Source: Solirubrobacter taibaiensis (GTDB lineage: Bacteria; Actinomycetota; Thermoleophilia; Solirubrobacterales; Solirubrobacteraceae). Taken from it: a DNA stretch of 64,000 nucleotides. Positions 33,804-41,571 of the stretch are shown here, piece after piece. A program made the translations under genes and the position numbers. Under the pieces are notes generated by a model that was not told the DNA's origin, made no database searches, and worked only from the letters and a program-made list of their open reading frames with translations. The stretch is taken from NCBI GenBank assembly GCA_027587225.1, contig JAPDDQ010000029.1:36498-100497 (forward strand), given 5' to 3'. Position 1 is the stretch's first letter. Every line of letters starts with the position of its first letter.

Positions 33804-34700
33804 ATGGGGTCCTCAAAAGAGATGCGGATCGGCTTGGTGCTGCATCCGAGTCGCGACGACACCGCGGTGATGGAGACGCTGCTGAGCCGGATGACGGCGA
33901 AGGGCTCGCACGTGATCGTGCGCGCGACCGATATCGGGCGCTGTCCGCCCGGTGTCGAGGCGGTCGCCGACGACGCGTTCGCCGACAGCGTCGACGCGCT
34001 CATCAGCCTCGGTGGCGACGGGACGATGCTCGGCGCGCTGCGGCTCGTCGCGCACCGCCCCGTGCCGGTGCTCGGCGTGAATCTGGGCAACCTCGGCTTC
34101 CTCGTCGAGATCCACCCCGAGGAGCTCTCGGAGGCGCTCGACCGGCTCGAGACGGACGACATCACGCTCGAGCAGCACAGCGCGCTGCTCGTCCGCGGCA
34201 CCGGCGAGGAGCTCGTGGGCTTCAACGACATCGCGATCGTGCGGATCCCGGGCCAGGGCGTCGTGCAGGCGGCGCTGTCGGTCGGCGGGCAGCGGATGGG
34301 CCGGTTCCGCTGCGACGGGCTCGTGGTCTCGACGCCGATCGGCTCGACCGCGTACGCCTACGCCGCCGGCGGACCGGTGGTGTCGCCGAACCTCGACGCG
34401 CTGATCATCGCCCCGCTCGCGCCGATGGCGGGGATCGGACGGCCGATGGTCGTCTCCGCGTCGGAGGCGATCAGGCTCGAGCTCCTGCCCGAGAGCGGCC
34501 GTGCGGCGATCGAGGTCGACGGGCTGAAGCTGTGCGAGGTCAGCGCGGGCGACGTGCTCGACGTGGTCCTCTCGCCCGCGGCCGGCCAGGTGGTGCGGCT
34601 GGATCGCGACCGCTTCCAGCGTCGCAACCAGGTGAAGCTGAGCCTGCTCGACCTGCCGTTCCTGCCGGAGGAGCTGCGCGAGCTCACACCCGGCCCGTGA
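33804..34700 (+). CDS. nadK: NAD kinase
   Basis: The 298-residue protein has the diagnostic GGDGT (residues 70-74) after LISLG, the NLGNLGFL strand, FNDIAIVR, and the second conserved region DGLVVSTPIGSTAYAYAAGGP. It phosphorylates NAD to NADP. ATG 33804 is used; an internal ATG at 33822 (MRIGLVLHP) also fits typical NadK starts. The downstream MFS gene starts within its stop codon (GTGA). In many bacteria nadK sits near recN, but not here. Confidence 0.95.
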   Translation: MGSSKEMRIGLVLHPSRDDTAVMETLLSRMTAKGSHVIVRATDIGRCPPGVEAVADDAFADSVDALISLGGDGTMLGALRLVAHRPVPVLGVNLGNLGFLVEIHPEELSEALDRLETDDITLEQHSALLVRGTGEELVGFNDIAIVRIPGQGVVQAALSVGGQRMGRFRCDGLVVSTPIGSTAYAYAAGGPVVSPNLDALIIAPLAPMAGIGRPMVVSASEAIRLELLPESGRAAIEVDGLKLCEVSAGDVLDVVLSPAAGQVVRLDRDRFQRRNQVKLSLLDLPFLPEELRELTPGP

Positions 34701-35884
34701 CCGAAGCGGGCGTCCGCCGCTACCGGGCCCTGGTCGGCATCCGCGGCGTGCGCGCGCCGCTGGTGCTCTCGACGCTCGGCTCGATCCCGATCGGCATGTA
34801 CGGGCTGGCGATCCTGCTGCTCGTGCGCGACATGGACCGGTCCTTCGGTGAGGCGGGCCTGCTGGTCGGCGCGTTCAGCCTGGCCAACGCGTTCGGGGCC
34901 GTGGCGCAAGGCCGGTTCATGGACCGGTTCGGGCAGACGGGCGTGCTGCGGGCAGCGGCGTGCGCGCACCTGCCCGCGTTGATCGGGCTGGTGGTCGCCG
35001 CCCGCGGCGACGCGCCGACGTGGGTGCTGGCCCTGTTCGCGCTCTGCGGCGGAGGGTCGCTGCCGCAGTTGCCGGCCGCGATGCGCTCGCTCTGGAACAT
35101 GCTCGTGGACGATCCGGAGCTGCGGGCGACGGCGTACGCGCTCGTGGCGGTGGTGTTCGAGGTCGCGGTGGTGACGGCGCCCGCGCTGGCCGCCGGGATC
35201 GCGTCCCTGTGGTCGCCGACGGTCGCCGTGGTGATCGCGGGCGGGTTGGCGGTCGGCTCAGCGCTGGCGTTCACCGTCACCGGTCCGTCGCGGGCCTGGC
35301 GCGGCGCCCCGCACGACGTCGGCTGGCTCGGGCCGCTCGGAGCGCCCGGAATGCGGACGGTGTTCGGCGCGCTCGTCGCGTTCGGGACGGCGGTCGGGGT
35401 CGTGCAGGTCGCGGTGCCGGCGTTCGCGGACGCGCGCGGCTCGGCGGCGACCGGCGGCGTGCTGCTCGCGGCCTTGTCGGCGGGTTCGCTCGCGGGCGGT
35501 CTGATCTACGGCGGCCGGACCTGGCCGGGCTCACTGCCGGTGCGGCTGCCCGTGCTGCTGGTCGGGCTGGGCGGCGCGTACGCGTTGCTCGCCCTGGCGG
35601 ACTCCTATGTGACTTTGGCGGCGCTGTTGGTGCTGTGCGGGCTGCTGCTCGCGCCGTCCACGGTGGTCGGCTCCACGCTGCTGGACACCGTTGCGCCGAC
35701 CGGGACGGTGACCGAGGCGTTCGCGGCGATGGTGATGGGGATCGTCGCGGGTACGGCGATCGGCAACGCGCTCGGTGGCTCCTTGGTCGAGTCGGCCTCG
35801 TTCGAGGTCGCCGTACTGGCCGCGGGCGGGATCGCGGTGGCGGGTGCGGCGTTCGCGTTGCTGCGCCGGCGCACGTTGGCGTAA
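34697..35884 (+). CDS. Major facilitator superfamily transporter
   Basis: The 395-residue protein has about twelve hydrophobic segments, including LVLSTLGSIPIGMYGLAILLL, LPALIGLVVAARG and VPVVIAGG-type stretches. A loop after TM2 (VAQGRFMDRFGQTGVLR) matches the MFS signature GRxxDRxGRR. It is likely an efflux-type permease, but the substrate is unknown. GTG 34697 overlaps the nadK stop codon. Confidence 0.85.
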   Translation: MTEAGVRRYRALVGIRGVRAPLVLSTLGSIPIGMYGLAILLLVRDMDRSFGEAGLLVGAFSLANAFGAVAQGRFMDRFGQTGVLRAAACAHLPALIGLVVAARGDAPTWVLALFALCGGGSLPQLPAAMRSLWNMLVDDPELRATAYALVAVVFEVAVVTAPALAAGIASLWSPTVAVVIAGGLAVGSALAFTVTGPSRAWRGAPHDVGWLGPLGAPGMRTVFGALVAFGTAVGVVQVAVPAFADARGSAATGGVLLAALSAGSLAGGLIYGGRTWPGSLPVRLPVLLVGLGGAYALLALADSYVTLAALLVLCGLLLAPSTVVGSTLLDTVAPTGTVTEAFAAMVMGIVAGTAIGNALGGSLVESASFEVAVLAAGGIAVAGAAFALLRRRTLA

Positions 35885-35897
35885 CGTCTGCCGCGCG

Positions 35898-36251
35898 ATG
35901 GATCACCTCGCGCTTCCGGTGGCTGATCAGCAGCGTTCGCGGCGTTTCTATGAGACGTACTTCGGCTTCGGGGTGCGTCCGGCCCGGCTGTACGACGACC
36001 GCGTGCTGATGATCTACAACGCCGCGGGCTTCGCGCTCGCGCTCGGCCCGGGGGCGGTGGAGGCGCCGACCTGGATGCACTTCGGGGTGGCGCTGGAGAG
36101 CCGTGACGCCGTGCTCGCGCACCGCGCCCGGCTGCTCGCGGACGGGATCGGGCTCATCGAGGCGTTCGACGAGCCCGATTACGTCAGCGTCAAGTGCCGC
36201 GATCCCGACGGCTACATCGTCGAGGCCTACTGGGAACCAGGAGTCCGTTGA
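35898..36251 (+). CDS. VOC-family (glyoxalase-like) protein
   Basis: The 117-residue protein is a single VOC module: DHLALPVADQQRSRRFYETYFGF at the start and CRDPDGYIVEAYWEP at the end, with His and Glu candidates for the metal site. Such proteins include glyoxalases, dioxygenases and resistance proteins. ATG 35898 is 10 nt after a TAACGT hexamer that overlaps the MFS stop codon. It could be co-transcribed with the MFS gene. Confidence 0.85.
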   Translation: MDHLALPVADQQRSRRFYETYFGFGVRPARLYDDRVLMIYNAAGFALALGPGAVEAPTWMHFGVALESRDAVLAHRARLLADGIGLIEAFDEPDYVSVKCRDPDGYIVEAYWEPGVR

Positions 36252-36402
36252 AGAATTCCGACACGCCTGCTGCGGCACATCCGCGGCACCTCGTGCCACC
36301 CACGACGCTCACGTGCCAGAGGCACGCCACGCTTGTCGCGGGCGGCCCGAGGCACTGGCGGCTGCACCACATCAGTCGCATCGCCCATTCTTCAACGAAC
36401 TC
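36252..36402. other. Intergenic spacer with no feature seen
   Basis: This 151-bp stretch between convergent genes has short CGGCAC/GTGCC repeats but no convincing terminator hairpin or gene. Confidence 0.4.
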
Positions 36403-37200
36403 CTACGCCGTCTTGAGCAGCCCGCCGTCGACCACGAGGTCGGTGCCGGTCGTGCTGCCCGCGCGCGGGGAGACGAGGTAGGCGACCGCGTCGGCGATCT
36501 CCTGCGGGTCGGCGAGCCGGCCGACCGAGATCGCCATCATCTCCGGTCCGACCTGGGTCAGGACCGCTTCCGAGGTGGCGCCGATCATCTCCCCGAAGCG
36601 CTCGGCCGCGCCGCCTTCGCGGGTCCACCAGGGCGTGACGACCGGGCCGGGGGAGACGGTGTTCACGCGCACGCCCTGCGGCGCGAACTCCTCCGACAGC
36701 GCCTGGCCGAGGTTCGTGAGCGCGGCCTTGGCCGCGGAGTACTCCCCGTTGAACGGCGACGGCTGGCGGGCGTTGGCCGAGGAGACATTGACGATCACGC
36801 CTTGGCCGGCCTCGACGAGGATCGGCAGCGCGGCGCGGCACATCCGCACGGTGGCGTGCAGGTTGAACTCGAAGATGCCGTGCCAGTCCGCGTCGTCGCG
36901 GGTGAGGAAGCCGGCGTGTGGGAGCGGGCTCCCGGGCACCGGTCCGCCGGCGTTGTTGACGACCACGTCGAGGCGACCGTACGTCTCGAGCGCGCGGGCG
37001 ATGACCTCGGCGGGCGCGTCCGGCTCCATCAGGTCGACGGGGACGTGCACCGCGTCGAGCGCGTCAAGCTCCGGGGACGAGCGGCGCGAGGCGGCGATGA
37101 CGCGCATGCCCTCCTCGAGCAACGTGCGCGTGATGGCGAGGCCGATGCCCTGCGACGCGCCGGTGACGACGGCCACCTGTCCGTTCAGCTGAAGATCCAT
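36403..37200 (-). CDS. Short-chain dehydrogenase/reductase
   Basis: The 265-residue SDR has TGASQGIGL (about 13-21), VVNNAGGP, NVSSANARQPS with the catalytic Ser, and YxxxK in GEYSAAKAALTN. The PGPVVTPWW loop and a final GTDLVVDGGLLKTA complete the fold. It is distinct from the SDR at 26262. The substrate is unknown. Start ATG 37200 is preferred over 37227. It is divergent from the DUF808 gene across 69 bp. Confidence 0.93.
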   Translation of the reverse strand: MDLQLNGQVAVVTGASQGIGLAITRTLLEEGMRVIAASRRSSPELDALDAVHVPVDLMEPDAPAEVIARALETYGRLDVVVNNAGGPVPGSPLPHAGFLTRDDADWHGIFEFNLHATVRMCRAALPILVEAGQGVIVNVSSANARQPSPFNGEYSAAKAALTNLGQALSEEFAPQGVRVNTVSPGPVVTPWWTREGGAAERFGEMIGATSEAVLTQVGPEMMAISVGRLADPQEIADAVAYLVSPRAGSTTGTDLVVDGGLLKTA

Positions 37201-37255
37201 GCCCGTACAACGGCCGAGATGAGGCATTTGTGAGTCATCTCGCCGCGCGAGCCGT

Positions 37256-37261
37256 TACGGT
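37256..37261 (+). promoter_or_regulatory. Putative -10 element (TACGGT)
   Basis: TACGGT sits 8 nt upstream of ATG 37270 with no Shine-Dalgarno sequence between, as in the other leaderless candidates. Confidence 0.45.
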
Positions 37262-37269
37262 GCAGCGCG

Positions 37270-38208
37270 ATGAGCGCCGGACTCGCTGCCCTTCTTGATG
37301 ATGTCGCCATGATCGCCCGCCTGGCGGCGGCCTCGGTCGACGACGTCGCGGCCGGTGCCGGCCGCGCAAGCATGAAAGCGGCCGGCGTGATCGTCGACGA
37401 CGCCGCCGTCACCCCGCGCTACGTGCAGGGCTTCAAGCCCGACCGCGAGCTGCCGGTGATCAAGAAGATCGCGATCGGCTCGCTGCGCAACAAGCTGCTG
37501 TTCATCCTGCCGGCGGCCCTGCTGCTGAGCGAGCTGCTGCCGTGGCTGCTGACGCCGATCCTGATGATCGGCGGCACCTACCTCTGTTACGAGGGCGCGG
37601 AGAAGCTGTGGGAATGGGTGAACCCCGGCGCCCACGCGCACGCGGAAGCCGAAGCCCCGGCGACCGAAACCGGCCCGGAACAAGAGAAGCGCCTGGTCGG
37701 CGGCGCGATCCGCACCGACTTCATCCTGTCCGCGGAGATCATGGTCATCGCGCTCGACGAGGTGGCCGAGGAGCCGCTGCTCTCCCGCGCGCTCATCCTC
37801 GTCTTCGTGGCGTTCGCGATCACGATCGGCGTCTACGGCGTCGTCGGCCTGATCGTGAAGATGGACGACATCGGCCTCAAGCTCGTGGAGAGCGGCAAGA
37901 GCGAGTCGCTCGGCCGCGGGCTCGTGCGGGCGATGCCGGTGATCCTCAACGTGCTGTCGAAGGTCGGCATCATCGCGATGCTCTGGGTCGGCGGACACAT
38001 CCTGTTGGTCGGGCTCGACGAGCTCGGCGTGCACTTCCTCTACGACTTCGTCCACCACCTCGAAGAGGACGTCCACGAGGCGACCGGTGCGCTCGGCGGC
38101 GTTCTCGGGTGGCTCACGAACACGATCGCCTCGGCCATCCTCGGCACCATCGTCGGCGCGATCGTGGTGACGGTCCTGCACGTGCGGAAGGGCAAGAGCG
38201 CGCACTGA
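37270..38208 (+). CDS. DUF808-family inner-membrane protein
   Basis: The 312-residue membrane protein begins MSAGLAALLDDVAMIARLAA, followed by DDVAAGAGRASMKAAGVIVDDAAVTPRYV, the hallmark of DUF808 (YedI-like). Several membrane segments follow (LLFILPAALLLSELLPWLLTP, ILVFVAFAITIGVYGVVGLI and a C-terminal one). A His/Glu-rich loop lies at about 120-140. The function of the family is unknown. Confidence 0.92.
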   Translation: MSAGLAALLDDVAMIARLAAASVDDVAAGAGRASMKAAGVIVDDAAVTPRYVQGFKPDRELPVIKKIAIGSLRNKLLFILPAALLLSELLPWLLTPILMIGGTYLCYEGAEKLWEWVNPGAHAHAEAEAPATETGPEQEKRLVGGAIRTDFILSAEIMVIALDEVAEEPLLSRALILVFVAFAITIGVYGVVGLIVKMDDIGLKLVESGKSESLGRGLVRAMPVILNVLSKVGIIAMLWVGGHILLVGLDELGVHFLYDFVHHLEEDVHEATGALGGVLGWLTNTIASAILGTIVGAIVVTVLHVRKGKSAH

Positions 38209-38228
38209 GCGCTTGACGTGCGGCATCG

Positions 38229-38244
38229 GTAAGGCGTAGCTTAC
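38229..38244. promoter_or_regulatory. Inverted repeat over the ArsR-family promoter
   Basis: GTAAG (38229-38233) and CTTAC (38240-38244) flank a 6-bp spacer and overlap the putative -10 element. It is a plausible autoregulatory operator for the ArsR-family protein whose start is at 38250. Confidence 0.5.
38237..38242 (+). promoter_or_regulatory. Putative -10 element (TAGCTT)
   Basis: TAGCTT ends 7 nt before GTG 38250 inside the inverted repeat at 38229-38244, so repressor binding would block it. Confidence 0.45.
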
Positions 38245-38249
38245 GGTTC

Positions 38250-38570
38250 GTGGCGACTTACCAAGCCGACCCCTGGGCCGCGCTCGCCGACCCGACGCGC
38301 CGAGACATCCTCGAGCGGCTGCTCGTGCGTCCCCGGCCCGTCGGTGAGCTGGCCGAGGGCCTGCCGATCAGCCGTCCCGCCGTCTCCCAGCACCTGAAGG
38401 TGCTCAAGGACGCCGGGCTGGTGGCGGACACGCAGGCCGGTACGCGCCGCATCTACCACGTCCAGCCGGACGGGCTGAGCGCGCTGCGCGCCGAGCTCGA
38501 CCGGTTCTGGAGCCAAGCGCTGACGGCCTTCAAGACCGTCGTCGAGGAATCACCGGAGGATCGCTCATGA
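38250..38570 (+). CDS. ArsR-family winged-helix regulator
   Basis: The 106-residue protein starts PWAALADPTRRDILERLLVR and has the recognition helix in SRPAVSQHLKVLKDAGLV. It lacks the Cys metal-site motif of ArsR/SmtB sensors, as in the subgroup paired with SRPBCC proteins. GTG 38250 overlies a palindromic operator candidate. Its stop overlaps the SRPBCC gene start (ATGA), so the pair is co-translated. Confidence 0.92.
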   Translation: MATYQADPWAALADPTRRDILERLLVRPRPVGELAEGLPISRPAVSQHLKVLKDAGLVADTQAGTRRIYHVQPDGLSALRAELDRFWSQALTAFKTVVEESPEDRS

Positions 38571-39046
38571 GCAGCCAGGCCACGGGCACGTCGATCCAGC
38601 ACTCGATCGTCGTCGACGCGCCCCAAGCGCGCGCCTTCACCGTCTTCACCGAGCAGTTCGACCGCATCAAGCCGCACGAGCACAACCTCCTCGGCGGTGA
38701 GGACGTCGATGAGACCGTGTTCGAAGCCCGCCCGGGCGGGCGCATCTACGACCGCGGCGTCAACGGTGGCATCTGCGTGTGGGCGCGCGTCCTGGCCGTC
38801 GACCCGCCCGAGCGCGTCGTCTTCACCTGGGACATCAGCGCCTCCTGGACGCCCGAGACCGACCACGACAAGACCAGCGAGGTCGAGGTGCGCTTCATCC
38901 CCGAAGGCGCTTCGCGGACGCGGGTGGAGTTGGAACACCGCCATCTCGAACGCCACGGCGAAGGCTGGGAAGGCATGCGCGCCGGCGTCGACGGCGCCGA
39001 CGGCTGGCCGCTGTACCTCGGCCGCTTCGGGGCGCTGCTCGTCTAG
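38567..39046 (+). CDS. SRPBCC (AHSA1-like) domain protein
   Basis: The 159-residue protein is an AHSA1/START-like SRPBCC domain: IQHSIVVDAPQARAFTVFTEQF at the N-terminus, PGGRIYDRGVNGGICVWARVL in the middle, and a long C-terminal helix (GWEGMRAGVDGADGWPLYLG). It likely binds a hydrophobic ligand. Pairs of ArsR-type regulator plus SRPBCC protein are common in actinobacteria, and the SRPBCC member may sense or remove a ligand. The gene is translationally coupled to the regulator. Confidence 0.92.
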   Translation: MSSQATGTSIQHSIVVDAPQARAFTVFTEQFDRIKPHEHNLLGGEDVDETVFEARPGGRIYDRGVNGGICVWARVLAVDPPERVVFTWDISASWTPETDHDKTSEVEVRFIPEGASRTRVELEHRHLERHGEGWEGMRAGVDGADGWPLYLGRFGALLV

Positions 39047-39416
39047 TGGCGTTCCACTCGGTCTGGCTTGGTCGGGGGGTGCCGAACGTGCGTACCGCCT
39101 GAGGTGACGCTTGTGCGGCACCCCCGCTCGGAATGAGCGGCAACGCGCCACTCGGGCGCGCGAACCGCGAGTTTGGACCGTATAGCGGTCCGAACTGATC
39201 CTCGCGTGGCGAACGACCGTCCCTCGGCGTGGCAAGACGTGAACGCCTCGGCGTTCACGCAGTGCGGGGCGCTCGCGGGCGTGCTCGCCGTTGACGTTGT
39301 CCGACACGGCGTGTCACGGACGTTTGACAGCTACTACGCGGACTAGGAGTAGCCGGTAGGCTCCGAGATCTGGGGGTCTGCAGGGACCCCATGTCGCACA
39401 AGTAGGGGGTACCTCT
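39047..39416. other. 370-bp intergenic region with several inverted repeats
   Basis: No gene is seen. It holds at least five inverted repeats: GGGGGTGCCG (39075-39084) with CGGCACCCCC (39116-39125); GGACCG/CGGTCC (39175-39191); CGTGAACGCC/GGCGTTCACG (39238-39259, 2-nt spacer); ACACG-G-CGTGT (39304-39314); GGGGTC/GACCCC (39373-39390). The first may terminate the SRPBCC operon and the last lies in the leader of the peptidase gene. A TTGACA at 39324 could be a -35 element, but I cannot place a good -10. Confidence 0.55.
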
Positions 39417-41111
39417 TTGTCCCGGAGCCGTCTGGCTCTGGCGGCCGCATGCGCCGCCACAATGGCCCTTGTCCCGGCAACCGCATCCGCGAACGGCGGC
39501 GGTTCCGTCAGCCCGCGTGATCCCGGCGCGAAGCGCTTCGTCGGTGAGATCACGGTGCCGAAGATCGGTGAGCACCTGACCGCGTTGCAGCGGATCGCCA
39601 CGCTCAACGACGACACGCGCGAAGTGTTCTCGCCCGGCTATCAGGAGTCGCTCGACTATGTGGTCGAGACGCTGAGGGAGGCCGGCTACAGGCCGCAGGT
39701 CTCGCAGTTCAACTATCCGATCTGGGAAGAGGCGCAGCCGCCCGTCCTGAACCAGGTCACGCCGACGCCGAAGGTCTACGTGCCCGGCGACGCGGAGGAC
39801 AACGACCTCCCGTCGGCCGACTTCATCACGATGGCCAACTCGCCGACGACGGTGCTCACGAACGCGCCGGTGTTCCCGGTCGGCGGGATCCTGGATCCGC
39901 CCACGGGCGGATCGGTTTCCGGTTGCGCGGCCGCGGACTACGCGGGCGTGTCGGGCAAGATCGCGCTCGTCCAGCGCGGCACGTGCCCGTTCGTCGACAA
40001 GTGGCAGCTCGCGCAGGCCGCGGGCGCCACCGGCGTGATCATCTACAACGAGGGCAACACGCCCGCGCGGCAGAACCCGCTGTTCGTCGACAACCAGCCC
40101 GAGCCGGACGCGACGATCGCGGCCGTCATCACCAGCTACACGCTCGGCAACGAACTGCTGCAGGCGTACAAGCAGGGCAAGAACCCGCGCGTGGACTTCA
40201 AGGTCTACGGCACGTTCACGCCGCGCTGGCTGCCGCAGGTGATCGCCGAGACGCGCACGGGTGACCCGAACCACGTCGTGATCGCCGGCGGGCACCTGGA
40301 CTCGGTGCCGGAAGGCCCGGGCATCAACGACGACGGCTCCGGCACGTCGACGCTGCTGACGATGGCCCAGGCCATCGCGGAGGGCCGGTACAACCTCCGC
40401 AACAAGGTCCGCTTCATGTGGTTCGGCGCCGAGGAGAACGGCCTGATCGGCTCCTCGTACTACGCCGAGACCTTGAGCCAGAAGGAAGCGGACAAGGTCG
40501 ACGTGATGCTCGACTACGACATGCTCGCCTCGGCGAACTACATCCGCGGCGTCTACGACGGTGACGGCGACGACACCGAGGACGGCGACCCCGCCACCGA
40601 GTCACCGGACTCGGGCAAGGTCGAGCAGGTCTTCGACGACTGGTTCCGCGCGCAGGGCCAGCCCGTGGTCAAGGGTGGGTTCGACGGGCGCTCGGACTAC
40701 GTCGGCTTCACGCTGCGCGGCATCCCGTCCGGCGGCATCTACGCCGGCGCCGAGGGCGTCAAGACGGCGGAGGAAGAGCAGATCTTCGGGGGCGCCGCGG
40801 GCTCGTGGTACGACCCGTGCTACCACCAGATCTGCGACAACCTGAGCACGGTGTTCACCGGCGTGATGCCGCTGAGCGCCGAGGGCCTCGCGCCCGGCGG
40901 AACTGACGCCGACAAGCGCGCCGCTCGCCGCAAGATGGTGAAGGGCGCGACCAAGAGCCTGCGCGAGATGTCGGCCGCGGCGGCGTACGCGGTCTACTAC
41001 TTCGCGGACTCCAAGGACGCGTTCGGGACCAAGCCGGGCGGCCACAAGCCGCCCAAGTGGCCGCACCGTGGCGGCCGCTGGCACGGCCACGGAAAGCGCG
41101 TCGGCCGCTAG
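39417..41111 (+). CDS. Secreted M28 aminopeptidase with PA domain
   Basis: The 564-residue protein has a signal peptide (RLALAAACAATMALVPATASA), a PA insert domain (KIALVQRGTCPFVDKWQLAQ, about 180-210) and an M28 zinc peptidase domain. Ligands are visible in GGHLDSVPEGPGINDDGSGT, GAEENGLIGS, DYDMLAS and YHQICDN. It ends in a Lys/His-rich tail (PPKWPHRGGRWHGHGKR). It cleaves N-terminal residues from peptides outside the cell. I chose TTG 39417 because a GTAGGGGG ribosome-binding sequence lies 8 nt upstream and the signal peptide begins there. Confidence 0.9.
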   Translation: MSRSRLALAAACAATMALVPATASANGGGSVSPRDPGAKRFVGEITVPKIGEHLTALQRIATLNDDTREVFSPGYQESLDYVVETLREAGYRPQVSQFNYPIWEEAQPPVLNQVTPTPKVYVPGDAEDNDLPSADFITMANSPTTVLTNAPVFPVGGILDPPTGGSVSGCAAADYAGVSGKIALVQRGTCPFVDKWQLAQAAGATGVIIYNEGNTPARQNPLFVDNQPEPDATIAAVITSYTLGNELLQAYKQGKNPRVDFKVYGTFTPRWLPQVIAETRTGDPNHVVIAGGHLDSVPEGPGINDDGSGTSTLLTMAQAIAEGRYNLRNKVRFMWFGAEENGLIGSSYYAETLSQKEADKVDVMLDYDMLASANYIRGVYDGDGDDTEDGDPATESPDSGKVEQVFDDWFRAQGQPVVKGGFDGRSDYVGFTLRGIPSGGIYAGAEGVKTAEEEQIFGGAAGSWYDPCYHQICDNLSTVFTGVMPLSAEGLAPGGTDADKRAARRKMVKGATKSLREMSAAAAYAVYYFADSKDAFGTKPGGHKPPKWPHRGGRWHGHGKRVGR

Positions 41112-41123
41112 ATACCGGAATGC

Positions 41124-41182
41124 CCACGGTGCAGTCGCCGTCTGGTCTCATATGACCGTGAAGACGAGCGACTGCACCGTGG
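41124..41182 (+). promoter_or_regulatory. Long hairpin around the start codon of the cupin gene
   Basis: CCACGGTGCAGTCGC (41124-41138) pairs perfectly with GCGACTGCACCGTGG (41168-41182). CGTCT/AGACG and GGTC/GACC continue the stem with small bulges. The ATG at 41152 lies in the apical loop (TCATAT plus flanks), and the right arm is codons 6-11 of the cupin gene. The structure would block ribosome access, or act as a terminator after the peptidase gene. It could also be a DNA-level palindromic operator. Confidence 0.75.
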
Positions 41183-41571
41183 TGCGCCCGGGGGCGACGT
41201 ACGCCGGGCGCCAGGGACTGACGTACGGCGCCGGGATCTCCAACGACAACACGGCCGCGCAGGCGCTGTGCCTGCACCGGCTGAGCCTGCCGCCCGGCGG
41301 GCGAGCCGTGGCCCATCTGCACGAGGACCACGAGTCCGCGATCTACGTGATCAGCGGGCGGGGCGAGTTCTGGTGGGGGCCTGCGCTCGAGCACCACGCG
41401 GTGGTCGAAGCCGGTGACTTCATCCACATCCCGGCGGGCGTGCCGCACCTGCCGGCGAACCTCAGCGACGAGACGCTGGAGGCCGTGATCGCGCGCACGG
41501 ACCCGAACGAGCAAGAGAGCGTGGTCACGCTGCCCGAGCTCGATGCATTGCCGCACTTGCCTACGGCTTGA
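41152..41571 (+). CDS. Cupin-domain protein
   Basis: The 139-residue cupin starts MTVKTSDCTVVRPGATYAGR and has motif 1 HLHEDHESAIYVISGRGEFWW (two His and a Glu) and motif 2 GDFIHIPAGVPHLPAN. It is a small metal-binding cupin of unknown substrate. I chose ATG 41152 because similar cupins start with this DCxVVRPGxxY segment. The start codon lies in the loop of a long hairpin, so translation may be controlled. It overlaps the convergent gene by 11 bp. Confidence 0.85.
   Translation: MTVKTSDCTVVRPGATYAGRQGLTYGAGISNDNTAAQALCLHRLSLPPGGRAVAHLHEDHESAIYVISGRGEFWWGPALEHHAVVEAGDFIHIPAGVPHLPANLSDETLEAVIARTDPNEQESVVTLPELDALPHLPTA

Noticed and set aside
39061..39130. Possible tRNA gene, suggested by a GGGGGTGCCG/CGGCACCCCC stem
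   Set aside because: No anticodon arm or T-loop consensus; the loop is too short for a tRNA.
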